Origin: Mycolicibacter virginiensis
Lineage (GTDB): Bacteria; Actinomycetota; Actinomycetes; Mycobacteriales; Mycobacteriaceae
Assembly: GCF_022374935.2 (NCBI RefSeq)
Contig: NZ_CP092430.2
Coordinates: 4,526,001-4,590,000 of the forward strand
Length of the DNA: 64,000 nucleotides
Direction of reading: 5' to 3'
Shown here: one piece after another, positions 52,925-61,700 of the stretch
How positions within the stretch are numbered: the stretch's first letter is position 1
Layout of the letters: every line of letters starts with the position of its first letter
Position numbers and translations under genes: made by a program
The notes under the pieces: generated by a model
Seen by the model: the letters and a program-made list of their open reading frames with translations, nothing else
Told to the model about the DNA's origin: nothing
Databases searched by the model: none

Positions 52925-53500
52925 CTATGACCGTCCGGTAAAGGCGATCAGCTTCTGCAGGCTAGACGCCGAATCGGGGACGTCGACCGGGTCATCGAAC
53001 CCCGCCCGCACCCGGCCCGCCGGGGTGATGATCACGTGCGCCAGGCTCAACACGTACTCGGCCAGCGGTTCGGCCACCTGCACCGGGCGGCCGGTCGCCG
53101 TCGCGTAGTCCCACGCATGCACCAGGAATTCGAGCGACAGAATGCCCACCACCATCGTCGCAGGCAGCTCGTTGGGGCCGATCGCGACGCTGCCCTGCAG
53201 GCCACGCGCGTGCCAGGCATCCAAAGCCGGCCGGGCCGCGGCGATGACTTGGCGTTCCGGCGACTCAGCGGTGTCATGGTCGGCAAACACAGCGCCAGCC
53301 GCGCCACCCAGCACGCGGATGGAGTTCAGCAGATGCTCGGTCAGCGCTGCGACGTCGAATTCCGAGCACGGCGTCGGATTGGTCAATTCGTCGCTGCTGA
53401 TGTGATGCAGCACCTGCGCCAACACCCCCAGGGCGGCTTCGGCGCCGGCCAACTCGTCGGCAGGGGGTGCGTCGGGACCGGGTCGCAGATCGGAGGCCAT
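52925..53500 (-). CDS. TIGR03086 family metal-binding protein (DinB/mycothiol-dependent fold, Rv3773c position)
   Basis: 191 residues. LDAWHARGL, PCSEFDVAALTEHLLNSIRV (metal His in TEHLL) and LEFLVHAWDYATATGRPVQV (VHAWD supplies the other His) are the DinB-like metal site. Many in this group use mycothiol as co-substrate. It is divergent from echA21; starts are 23 bp apart. The next gene, terC, is on the same strand. Confidence 0.85.
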   Translation of the reverse strand: MASDLRPGPDAPPADELAGAEAALGVLAQVLHHISSDELTNPTPCSEFDVAALTEHLLNSIRVLGGAAGAVFADHDTAESPERQVIAAARPALDAWHARGLQGSVAIGPNELPATMVVGILSLEFLVHAWDYATATGRPVQVAEPLAEYVLSLAHVIITPAGRVRAGFDDPVDVPDSASSLQKLIAFTGRS

Positions 53501-53523
53501 GGTTCCACGCTACGGTCTGGAGT

Positions 53524-54348
53524 ATGGCCGAGACCTATGAATCCCTCACCGTCGAGATCAAAGACCACGTTGCCCAGGTCACACTGATCGGGCCGGGCAA
53601 GGGCAATGCGATGGGCCCGGCGTTCTGGGCGGAGCTCCCGGGGGTCTTCGCCGAGTTGGACGCCGACCGTGACGTGCGGGCGATCGTGCTGACCGGCTCC
53701 GGCAAGAACTTCAGCTACGGGCTGGATCTGGCCGCGATGAGCGGCACCATGACACCGATGCTGGCCGAGGGGGCGCTGGCCCGGCCGCGGGCGGACTTCC
53801 ACCGCGAGCTGCAGCGCATGCAGGGTGCGATCACCGCGGTGGCCGACTGCCGCACCCCGACCATCGCCGCGATCCAGGGCTGGTGCATCGGCGGCGGGGT
53901 CGACCTGATCTCGGCGGTCGACATCCGCTACGCCGCGGCCGACGCCAAGTTCAGCGTGCGCGAGGTCAAGCTGGCCATCGTCGCCGATGTGGGCAGCCTG
54001 GCCCGGCTTCCGCTGATCCTGTCCGACGGTCACCTGCGTGAACTCGCGCTGACCGGCAAGGACATCGACGCCGCCCGGGCAGAGAAGATCGGCCTGGTCA
54101 ACGACGTCTATGCCGACGCGGAGGCCTGCCTGGCCGCCGCCCACGCCACCGCGACCGAGATCGCCGCCAACCCGCCGCTGACCGTAGCCGGGGTCAAGGA
54201 TGTGCTCGACGAGCAGCGCACCGACCGGGTGGCGGCCAGCTTGCGCTATGTGGCGGCATGGAACTCGGCCTTCTTGGCGTCCAAGGACCTGATGGAAGGC
54301 ATCGGCGCGATCATGGGCAAACGCAAGCCGGAGTTCACCGGCGAGTGA
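53524..54348 (+). CDS. echA21: Crotonase-family enzyme, dienoyl-CoA-isomerase-like (EchA21)
   Basis: 274 residues from ATG 53524. Oxyanion-hole blocks SYGLDLAAMSG and AIQGWCIGGGVDLISAVD. The segment SVREVKLAIVADVGSLARLP keeps the acidic residues (E in REV, D in ADVG) that are catalytic in mammalian delta3,5-delta2,4-dienoyl-CoA isomerase. So isomerase activity on dienoyl-CoA of unsaturated or sterol-derived acyl chains fits better than simple hydration. The SMR gene overlaps its stop (GTGA). Confidence 0.9.
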   Translation: MAETYESLTVEIKDHVAQVTLIGPGKGNAMGPAFWAELPGVFAELDADRDVRAIVLTGSGKNFSYGLDLAAMSGTMTPMLAEGALARPRADFHRELQRMQGAITAVADCRTPTIAAIQGWCIGGGVDLISAVDIRYAAADAKFSVREVKLAIVADVGSLARLPLILSDGHLRELALTGKDIDAARAEKIGLVNDVYADAEACLAAAHATATEIAANPPLTVAGVKDVLDEQRTDRVAASLRYVAAWNSAFLASKDLMEGIGAIMGKRKPEFTGE

Positions 54349-54671
54349 CGGCCTGGCTCTTCCTGTTCGGGGCGATCAGTTTCGAGGTCGCCGGAACGCT
54401 GTCGATGCGCGCCTCCGACGGCTTCGCTCGATGGCAGTGGGTGATCCCGGTGGCTGTCGGTTATGTGGTGTCCTTCGTTTTGCTGGCGATGGTGCTCAAG
54501 CGCGGTATTCCGGTCGGAGTGGCCTACGGGGTCTGGTCGGGTGTCGGAGTGGCGTTGACCGCGGTGCTGGCCCGGTTCTTGTTCGACGATCCGTTCACGC
54601 CGGTGATGGCCGGTGGCGTGGTGCTGATCGGCGCGGGTGTGTACCTGATGGAGATGGGTGCGCACGGGTGA
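54345..54671 (+). CDS. Small multidrug resistance (SMR) family transporter
   Basis: 108 residues from GTG 54345, overlapping the echA21 stop. Four membrane segments; the essential membrane Glu is at position 14 (FLFGAISFEVAGTLSMRASD), as in EmrE. GVAYGVWSGVGVALTAVLA is the conserved third-segment dimer surface. It exports cationic compounds or guanidinium-like molecules by proton exchange as a dimer. Only one subunit is present. The TesB gene overlaps its stop. Confidence 0.88.
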   Translation: MTAWLFLFGAISFEVAGTLSMRASDGFARWQWVIPVAVGYVVSFVLLAMVLKRGIPVGVAYGVWSGVGVALTAVLARFLFDDPFTPVMAGGVVLIGAGVYLMEMGAHG

Positions 54672-55540
54672 GCGACGACGTTCCGCACCGCCAGCCGGCG
54701 CTGGCCGACATCATCGCCACCCTCGACGTCGACCGCGTCGATGACGAGCACTTCGTGGCCACCCAGCTGGACAATCGGATCCACCACATCGTCGGCGGAC
54801 ATATCGCCGGCCAGGCGCTGATCGCGGCCAGCCGCACCGCGCCGGGACGGGTGCCGCACAGCGTGCACGTCTACTACCTGCGCGCCGGGGATGCCCGCCG
54901 CCCGGTGGACCTGCATGTGGAGGTGGCCCGCGACGGCGGCACGCTGTCGACGCGCCAGGTCACCGCCCGCCAGGACGGCCAGATCCTGCTGGAAGTACTG
55001 TCGTCGTTCACCACCGCGGTCGACGCACCGGAATACCAGCAGCCGATACCGGATGTCCCCGACCCGGATTCGCTGCCGTCGTCGCAGGAACAATTGGCCG
55101 CCTACGCTGAGGAACTCGGTGGCTACTGGGTCCAGCCGCACCCCTTCGACCTGCGCTACGTGGACGCACCGCCGCGGATCGCCATGGAGCGTGCCGAACC
55201 GTCGCCGCGGTTGCGGTTGTGGTGGAAACCCGCCGAGGCGGTGCCCGCCGATCCGGCGATGCACAGTGCCCTGCTGACCTACCTGTCCGGCACCACCATG
55301 GTGGAGGCCGCGCTGGCGATGCGGCGCACCAACCAGGCCAGCACCTTCAACGCGCTGATCGACCATGCGCTGTGGTTCCAGCGCCCCGTCGACCTGTCGG
55401 ACTGGGTGCTGTCGGATCAGTTCACGCCCAGCGGTATCGCCGGGCGGGGTCTGACGACCTCGACGATGTACAACCGGGCGGGGCAGCTGGTCTGCGTGGC
55501 GACCCAGGAGCTCTATTTCGGCCGGGGCCGCGCCGTCTGA
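54668..55540 (+). CDS. Acyl-CoA thioesterase II (TesB-like, double hot-dog)
   Basis: 290 residues from GTG 54668 (GTGA overlap with the SMR gene). HIVGGHIAGQALIAASRTAP, PHSVHVYYLRAGDARRPVDL and, in the second hot-dog, HSALLTYLSGTTMVEAALAM and SNALIDHALWFQRPVDLSDW-like FNALIDHALWFQRP are TesB features. It hydrolyses acyl-CoA to free acid. It is the last gene of echA21-SMR-tesB, all with four-base overlaps; lipE follows 34 bp later. Confidence 0.87.
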   Translation: MSDDVPHRQPALADIIATLDVDRVDDEHFVATQLDNRIHHIVGGHIAGQALIAASRTAPGRVPHSVHVYYLRAGDARRPVDLHVEVARDGGTLSTRQVTARQDGQILLEVLSSFTTAVDAPEYQQPIPDVPDPDSLPSSQEQLAAYAEELGGYWVQPHPFDLRYVDAPPRIAMERAEPSPRLRLWWKPAEAVPADPAMHSALLTYLSGTTMVEAALAMRRTNQASTFNALIDHALWFQRPVDLSDWVLSDQFTPSGIAGRGLTTSTMYNRAGQLVCVATQELYFGRGRAV

Positions 55541-55573
55541 GGCCCGCCGGGCCTCGCACGTAACCTGGCGGGC

Positions 55574-56809
55574 ATGACTCCTGACGGCACCATCCGTGTC
55601 CCCGCCGACCTCGACGCCGTGACCGTGATCGGCGACGAGGACCACTCCGGTATCGACCCGGCGGCCGTGGAACGGATCTGGCAGGCCGCCCGGCACTGGT
55701 ATTCCGCCGGCCTGCACCCGGCCATCCAGTTGTGCCTGCGCCACAACGGTCGCGTGGTGCTCAACCGGGCGATCGGGCACGGCTGGGGCAACGGTCCCGA
55801 AGATCCCGAGGACGCCGAGCTGGTCCCGGTGAGCGTGGACACCCCGTTCTGTGTCTACTCGACCGCCAAGGCCATCACCAGCACCGTCATGCACATGCTG
55901 GCCGAGCGCGGCGCCTTCTGCCTGGATGATCGCGTCAGCGACTATCTGCCCGACTACGGCCGACATGGCAAGCACCGCACCACCATTCGGCACGTGATGA
56001 CGCACAGCGCCGGGGTGCCGTTTGCCACCGGACCCAAGCCCGACCTCAATCGCGCCGACGACCCGGAGTACGCCCAGGCGCAGCTGGCCAATCTGCGGCT
56101 GGTGTACCCGCCCGGGCTGATGCACATGTACCACGCCCTGACCTGGGGACCGCTGACGCGGGAGATCGTGCGGGCGGCCACCGGCAAGGACATCCGGGAT
56201 GTGCTGGCCACCGAGATCCTGGACCCACTGGGCTTCCGGTGGACCAACTATGGCGTTGCCCCACAAGATATTCCGCTGGTAGCCCCCAGTCATGCCACTG
56301 GCAAGCAGCCAACCGGCGCGGGTGTCGCGGTGTTCCGAAAAGCGATCGGCGGGTCGGTCCACGAGATCATCCCGGTCACCAACAGCCCGTTCTTCCTGAC
56401 CACGGTGGTGCCGTCGTCGAACACCATCTCCACCGCGTTCGAGCTGTCGCGGTTCGCCGAGATCTGGCGTCGCGGAGGCGAACTCGACGGAGTGCGGGTG
56501 CTGTCGCCGGAGACTTTGCGGGGCGCGACGGCCCAGTGCCGCAGGCTGCGGCCGGATGTCGCGACCGGGCTGGCGCCGCTGCGCTGGGGCACCGGCTACA
56601 TGTTGGGGTCCAAGCGGTTCGGGCCGTTCGGCCGCGGCGCGCCCGCCGCGTTCGGGCATTTGGGCCTGGTCAACTGCGCCATCTGGACAGACCCCGAGCG
56701 GGGGCTTTCGGCCGGCCTGATCTCCAGCGGCAAGCCGGGCCAGGACCCGGAGGCCAAGCGCTATACCGCGCTGATGAACACCATCGCCGCGGAGATCCCG
56801 CGCGCGTAA
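55574..56809 (+). CDS. lipE: Serine esterase, class C beta-lactamase fold (LipE, Rv3775 type)
   Basis: 411 residues from ATG 55574. Catalytic SxxK is in FCVYSTAKAITSTVMHMLAE (Ser about 96), and the Tyr motif is in GLMHMYHALTWGPLTREIV (about 185). MTHSAGVPFATG and GAPAAFGHLGLVNC near the C-terminus are the remaining active-site loops. No signal peptide. It cleaves esters rather than beta-lactams in characterised relatives. Co-directional with tesB, and synteny echA21-lipE is kept apart from the inserted SMR and tesB genes. Confidence 0.88.
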   Translation: MTPDGTIRVPADLDAVTVIGDEDHSGIDPAAVERIWQAARHWYSAGLHPAIQLCLRHNGRVVLNRAIGHGWGNGPEDPEDAELVPVSVDTPFCVYSTAKAITSTVMHMLAERGAFCLDDRVSDYLPDYGRHGKHRTTIRHVMTHSAGVPFATGPKPDLNRADDPEYAQAQLANLRLVYPPGLMHMYHALTWGPLTREIVRAATGKDIRDVLATEILDPLGFRWTNYGVAPQDIPLVAPSHATGKQPTGAGVAVFRKAIGGSVHEIIPVTNSPFFLTTVVPSSNTISTAFELSRFAEIWRRGGELDGVRVLSPETLRGATAQCRRLRPDVATGLAPLRWGTGYMLGSKRFGPFGRGAPAAFGHLGLVNCAIWTDPERGLSAGLISSGKPGQDPEAKRYTALMNTIAAEIPRA

Positions 56810-56915
56810 CAGGCGCCACATCCGTCACCGCCCGGGGTCATGTGGGTTAGCGCCCGCCTCACTCACTCGAAAATAGAAGGTGACCAGAGGCTGGTGAGCG
56901 GTCTCTGCGCTGGTG

Positions 56916-58199
56916 TTAGGCAGCGTCGGTGCGGGGTTGGAGTGTCACGCTGTATCCGAGGGCTTGGAGTTGCTTGATGGCCCTGGCCTTGGCTTTTGCC
57001 GGCTGGTGTCGGGTGTAGTAGTCGGGTCCAGGGTCTTGGTAGAAGGTGCCGTTGACGATCATGTGCCATGCGCAGGTGAGCATCTTGTGTTCGATTGCAA
57101 CGATGGCGATCTGGCCGGCGAGGGACTGGCGACGCGACTTTGTGGTCCCGGACCGAGACGGCCGGCTACCGGCGATGCGTCGGTAACGGATACCGAAGTA
57201 GGTGTTGGCGCTGCGCGACGCGGAGAGGGCAGCTACCCCGAGGGCGGCTTTGAGGTGGTGGTTGCCGGGTGGGGTTTTCGCCGATTTGACCCGGCCCGCT
57301 GATTCGTTGCTGCCGGATGCGACGCCTGCCCAGGACGCTAGGTGGTTGGCGGTGGGGAACACGCTCATGTCGGCGCCGGTCTCGGCGATGAACACGTTGG
57401 CCACGGTGTAGGAGAAACCGGGGATGCTCACGAGGAGCTCCCGAACGGCCTGAAAGGGGACGATCAGCTCCTCGATGCGCGCATCCAGGCGGGCGATGTC
57501 GGCGTCGTGGGCGTCGATACGGTCCAGGTAGAACCGCACCATGAATGCGTGGTGGCCGTTGAACCGTCCGGCCAGCGCCTCGGTCAGTGCAGGGATCTTC
57601 TTGCGCAACTGTCCTTTGGCCAGATCAGCCAGCACGGCCGGGTCGCGTTGACCAGCGATGAGCGCTTCGAGCATCAGGCGCCCCGACACTCCGATGATCT
57701 CGCAGGCCACCGTCGACAGTTTGATCCCGGTGTCTTCGAGCAGCGTCTCCAGCCGCCCGATCTCTTTGGTGCGGGCCTGGGCGATGGTGGTGCGGGCGCG
57801 GGTCAGATCGCGTAGCGCCCGGATCGGTTCAGGTGGCACGAACGAGGCGCGGACCAGCCCATGAGCACCCAGTTCAGCCAGCCAGGCCGCATCGGAGACA
57901 TCGGTCTTGCGGCCGGGCACGTTGCGGGCGTGGCGGGCGTTGACCAGCATCACGTTCAACACGTCGTCGAGCAGAAAGTAGAACGGCTTCCAGTACGCCG
58001 CAGTCGACTCGATCACCACACATGTCACCTTCTCGGCAATCAGATGCTCGCGCAGTGCCATGATGCTGGCGGTCATCGATGTCCAGGTGGTCACCGTCGA
58101 CGACGTCGCTTTGCGCCCGCGGCCCTGGATGCGCACACACACTTTGGCGTCCCTTTTCGACACGTCGATTCCCGCGCACCGCGGGTGAATGACTTCCAT
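56916..58199 (-). CDS. IS110-family transposase (DEDD recombinase)
   Basis: 427 residues from ATG 58199. Asp in RCAGIDVSKRDAKVCVRIQG, Glu in CVVIESTAAYWKPFYFLLD and the Asp pair in PGRKTDVSDAAWLAELG form the RuvC-like centre. C-terminal Tnp_20 block: LVSIPGFSYTVANVFIAETG with Ser in WAGVASGSNESAGRVKSAKT. The C-terminus is longer than in element 1 by about 70 residues. No stop or frameshift is seen, so it may be functional. Confidence 0.92.
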   Translation of the reverse strand: MEVIHPRCAGIDVSKRDAKVCVRIQGRGRKATSSTVTTWTSMTASIMALREHLIAEKVTCVVIESTAAYWKPFYFLLDDVLNVMLVNARHARNVPGRKTDVSDAAWLAELGAHGLVRASFVPPEPIRALRDLTRARTTIAQARTKEIGRLETLLEDTGIKLSTVACEIIGVSGRLMLEALIAGQRDPAVLADLAKGQLRKKIPALTEALAGRFNGHHAFMVRFYLDRIDAHDADIARLDARIEELIVPFQAVRELLVSIPGFSYTVANVFIAETGADMSVFPTANHLASWAGVASGSNESAGRVKSAKTPPGNHHLKAALGVAALSASRSANTYFGIRYRRIAGSRPSRSGTTKSRRQSLAGQIAIVAIEHKMLTCAWHMIVNGTFYQDPGPDYYTRHQPAKAKARAIKQLQALGYSVTLQPRTDAA

Positions 58200-58520
58200 G
58201 GCAGTTCATTCCCCTTCCGCTCAAATCTGCTGCGATGGAACGTGTTTCGGGGAGGACGTACATGAAACAGAAGTCTCACTCGCGTGCTCACAGGCAACAA
58301 TCCACATCCCTCGCACAACCGCAAAGGGATGCCCTCCAGCCCCACGCTCTAGAGACGTACTCGACGGCAACAAGGCGGGACGGGGTCGCCGAAACACCCC
58401 TTAAGCGTCAACCCGGACCACGACGAACGCAACCACGCACCCCACCCGCACCGGCCCGCGATTTTCATTCCCCACATCGGGGCGCAGCCCCATGCCCGCT
58501 CTGAGCGACAGCCCGGATTA
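58200..58520 (-). ncRNA. Candidate bridge-RNA region of IS110 element 2
   Basis: About 320 bp upstream of the transposase with no credible gene (short frames there have no start signals). By position it matches the non-coding end that makes the bridge RNA in IS110-group elements. Where the element ends within this stretch is not known. Not folded. 58521-58643 beyond it shows nothing I can identify. Confidence 0.3.
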
Positions 58521-58643
58521 TGTCAACCGGATTGAGCCCCTACCGCGGCACTCCACGTTGTTGATGACTCTGCGCTCAGGGCGGGAAAGCGCGAGGGGGG
58601 TGCGACGTGAGCGCAGAGTGAACGGTTAGGCCGCAAACGCGAC

Positions 58644-58681
58644 CGCGGCCGCCGAGTCCGGTGAGGGACCCGACGGCCGCG
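58644..58681 (-). terminator. GC-rich hairpin after the PGRS gene
   Basis: CGCGGCCGCCGAGTCC (58644-58659) pairs with GGACCCGACGGCCGCG (58666-58681) at 14 of 16 positions around a 6-nt loop. It starts about 20 bp beyond the PGRS stop codon (58701). There is no U-run. A likely terminator for the PGRS transcript. Confidence 0.7.
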
Positions 58682-58700
58682 ATACGCGATCTCTCGGCGT

Positions 58701-61700
58701 TTAGCCGGCTTTGCCGTTGGTGCCGTTGGCGCCAGTGGCGCCAGTGGTGCCGTTGATTGCGCCGGGACCACCCGCCGCACCACCGGTTCCACCGGTTCCG
58801 CCGGTTCCGCGGGTGCCGCCGGCACCACCGGGGCTACCGCCGTTACCGCCGTTACCGCCCTTGCCCCCGGCCGGGCCAGCGCCGCCGTTGCCGTTGGCGC
58901 CGTCGGTTCCGCTGGTGCTGTCGCCACCGACGCCGCCCTTACCGCCGGTACCGCTGTTGCCACCGTCGCCACCGGCACCGCCGGCCTGGCCGACACCGGC
59001 GTTGACACCGCCGGCGCCACCGTTGCCGCCAGCGGCTCCGGCACCGCCGGCGCCACCGACGCCGCCCTTGCCACCGTTGCCGGTGACAGACGTGCCGCCG
59101 TTGCCCGCGGCCCCGCCGTTGCCGCCGTTACCGCCGTCGGTTCCGTTGCCGCCGGCCGTGGTGGTTCCCGTGATGCCAGCGGTGCCTGCCCGGCCGCCTC
59201 CACCGGCCCCGCCGTTACCGCCGTTGCCACCGTTGCCGCTGATGGAAGCGCCACCAGTGCCACCGATACCGCCGTTGCCGCCGTTGCCGCCGGGCCCACC
59301 GGGCAGCGCCAGGGCCCCGGTGCCGCCGGTGCCACCGACACCGCCGTTCCCACCGTTGCCGCTGCCGGAAGTGCCACCGGCTCCGCCGTTGCCACCGTTA
59401 CCGGAGGTCGCGCCCGTTCCGATACCACCCGAACCACCGGCGCCACCGGTACCACCGTTGCCGTCGAGGCCACCGTTGATGCCGGCACCACCGGCACCGC
59501 CGATGCCGCCGTTGCCACCGTTCAGACCGTTACCGATGGCGTCGACGCCACCGCCGCCGCCACCACCACCCGTGCCACCGACGCCGGCCTTGCCATCGGT
59601 GCCGGTACCGGAGGTACCGGCGACACCGCCCTTACCACCGTTGCCGCCATCACCGCCGGCGTTGGTGGTGCCGGTACCGTTGTAGCCGAATCCACCGCTG
59701 CCACCGGCACCGCCGTTGCCGGCGGTGCCGCTGGCGGAAGTGCCGCCCGAGCCACCGGTCCCACCATCACCGGCGACTCCGCCAAGGGCTCCTTGGCCAC
59801 CGGAGCCACCGGTCCCGCCGGTACCGCCGGGACCGGTACCGGAAGTACCACCGGTACCGCCGTTACCGCCGTCACCGGAGGGCCCGCCATTGACTCCGAC
59901 ACCGCCGGCGCCACCGGTGCCTCCGCTGCCACCGGAGCCGTCGACACCACCGTTACTCCCCGAACCGCCGGCACCGCCGTTGCCGCCGTCACCGCCGTTC
60001 AGGCCGTTGCCTGCGGAGTCAGAGCCGCCTACGCCACCGGAACCGCCGAACCCGCCGCTGCCGGCGTTTCCGTAAGTGCCAGAGGTGGAGGCACCGCCGA
60101 CACCGCCCTTACCGCCGTTACCACCGTCGCCGCCAGCGGTTCCCGTGACCGTGCTGCTTCCGATCGCGCCCGCAGCACCCGTACCACCGCCGCCACCGGC
60201 GCCACCGGCACCACCGTTGCCGGTGCCGGAAGTTCCGCCCGCACCACCGTTTCCACCGTCACCCGAGGTTCCGCCGTTGACTCCGACACCACCGGTTCCG
60301 CCGGCACCACCGGCGCCACCGTTGGCGTCGATACCACCGTTGCCGCCGCTGCCGCCGGCACCGCCGATGCCGCCGTTGCCGCCGTTGAGACCGTTGCCTG
60401 CCGCGGTGACACCACCGACCCCGCCGGTACCACCCGCGCCACCGACGCCGGCGTTACCCCAGGTGCCAGTGGTGGAGACTCCGCCGACGCCGCCCTTACC
60501 GCCGTTGCCGCCATCGCCACCCGCGGTCCCCGCCACCGTGCTGCTGCCAACCGCGCCCGCAGCACCGGCACCACCGGCACCACCTGCGCCACCGGCGCCA
60601 CCGTTACCGGTGCCAGACGTTCCGCCGGTACCACCAGTGCCACCGTCACCCGAGGCCCCGGTGGTGCCGATGCCGCCGGCGCCACCGACACCGCCGGCGC
60701 CACCGTTGCCATCGAGGGCATCGGTACCGGCAACACCACTGGCGCCGCTGGTGCTGACGCCACCGGCGCCACCCTCGCCGCCAGTACCACCGGTACCGCC
60801 GGTGCCACCGTTACCGCCTCTGAGGCCGTTGCCGTCGGCGTCTACGCCACCCTTGCCGCCGGCCCCGCCGACACCACCGGTACCGCCGACACCACCGGTA
60901 CCGCCCAAACCGCCGGTACCGGTGACCGCGGTGCCGCCGACGCCGCCCTGGCCGCCGGCCCCGCCGTTGCCGCCGGCAAAGCCATCACCACCGGCCGCGC
61001 GCGGGTGCGGTACTCCCGTGGTCCCGGCAAGGGCGGTACCGCCCGAGCCGCCAGCGCCGGCATTACCGCCATTGCCGGTGCCCGTTGCAGCACCGCCATT
61101 ACCGCCATCGCCGGCATCTCCGCCGGAGGTACCGCCACCGCCCGAGCCACCGGTGCCGCCAGCGCCGCCGCTGACCGCGCCAGCTCCGGTGCCACCGACA
61201 CCGCCGTTACCGCCGTCACCGCCCGGACCGACCGGCAACTTGGAAGTGCCGGGATTGCTAGCGCCCCCGGCCCCGCCGGAACCACCGTTACCGGCGCGGC
61301 TGGCACCAAAGGGATTGCCGGGGTTGGTGGCGCCGTCACTGTTGCCACCGGCACCGCCTTGACCGCCGTTGCCACCCGCCAGCTGTGCGGCGCCACCGGC
61401 ACCGCCGCTACCGCCGTTACCGCCGGAGGCGGTGCCGTCGCCGCCGGCCCCGCCGGTACCGCCGTCCCCGCCCCAGGCGCCGGCAACAATCAGGGTTGGC
61501 GGTGCAGCGCCACCCGCGCCGCCGTTACCGCCGTTACCGCCAGTGCTGATGACGTTGGCCCCGGTTGCCCCATCGGCACCGGCTCCGCCGTCACCGCCGA
61601 GCCCCGAATACCCGTTGGGCAAGGCCTTGCCGCCGACCCCACCGTTACCGCCGTTGCCACCCTTGCTGAAGATGGTGCCGTCGGTGGACTTCCAGCCTGT

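Larger units (their letters stand above)
56860..58520 (-). mobile_element. IS110-family insertion element 2
   Basis: A full-length transposase (56916-58199) with about 50-100 bp after it and about 300 bp non-coding before it. Ends are estimates; there are no inverted repeats to mark them. It differs strongly from element 1, so it is a separate arrival. It sits between lipE and the PGRS locus, a place where M. tuberculosis also has repeated DNA. Confidence 0.75.

Noticed and set aside
58235..58504. Small plus-strand proteins within the gap before the PGRS gene
   Set aside because: No ribosome sites or recognisable domains; the area is better explained as the non-coding end of the IS110 element.
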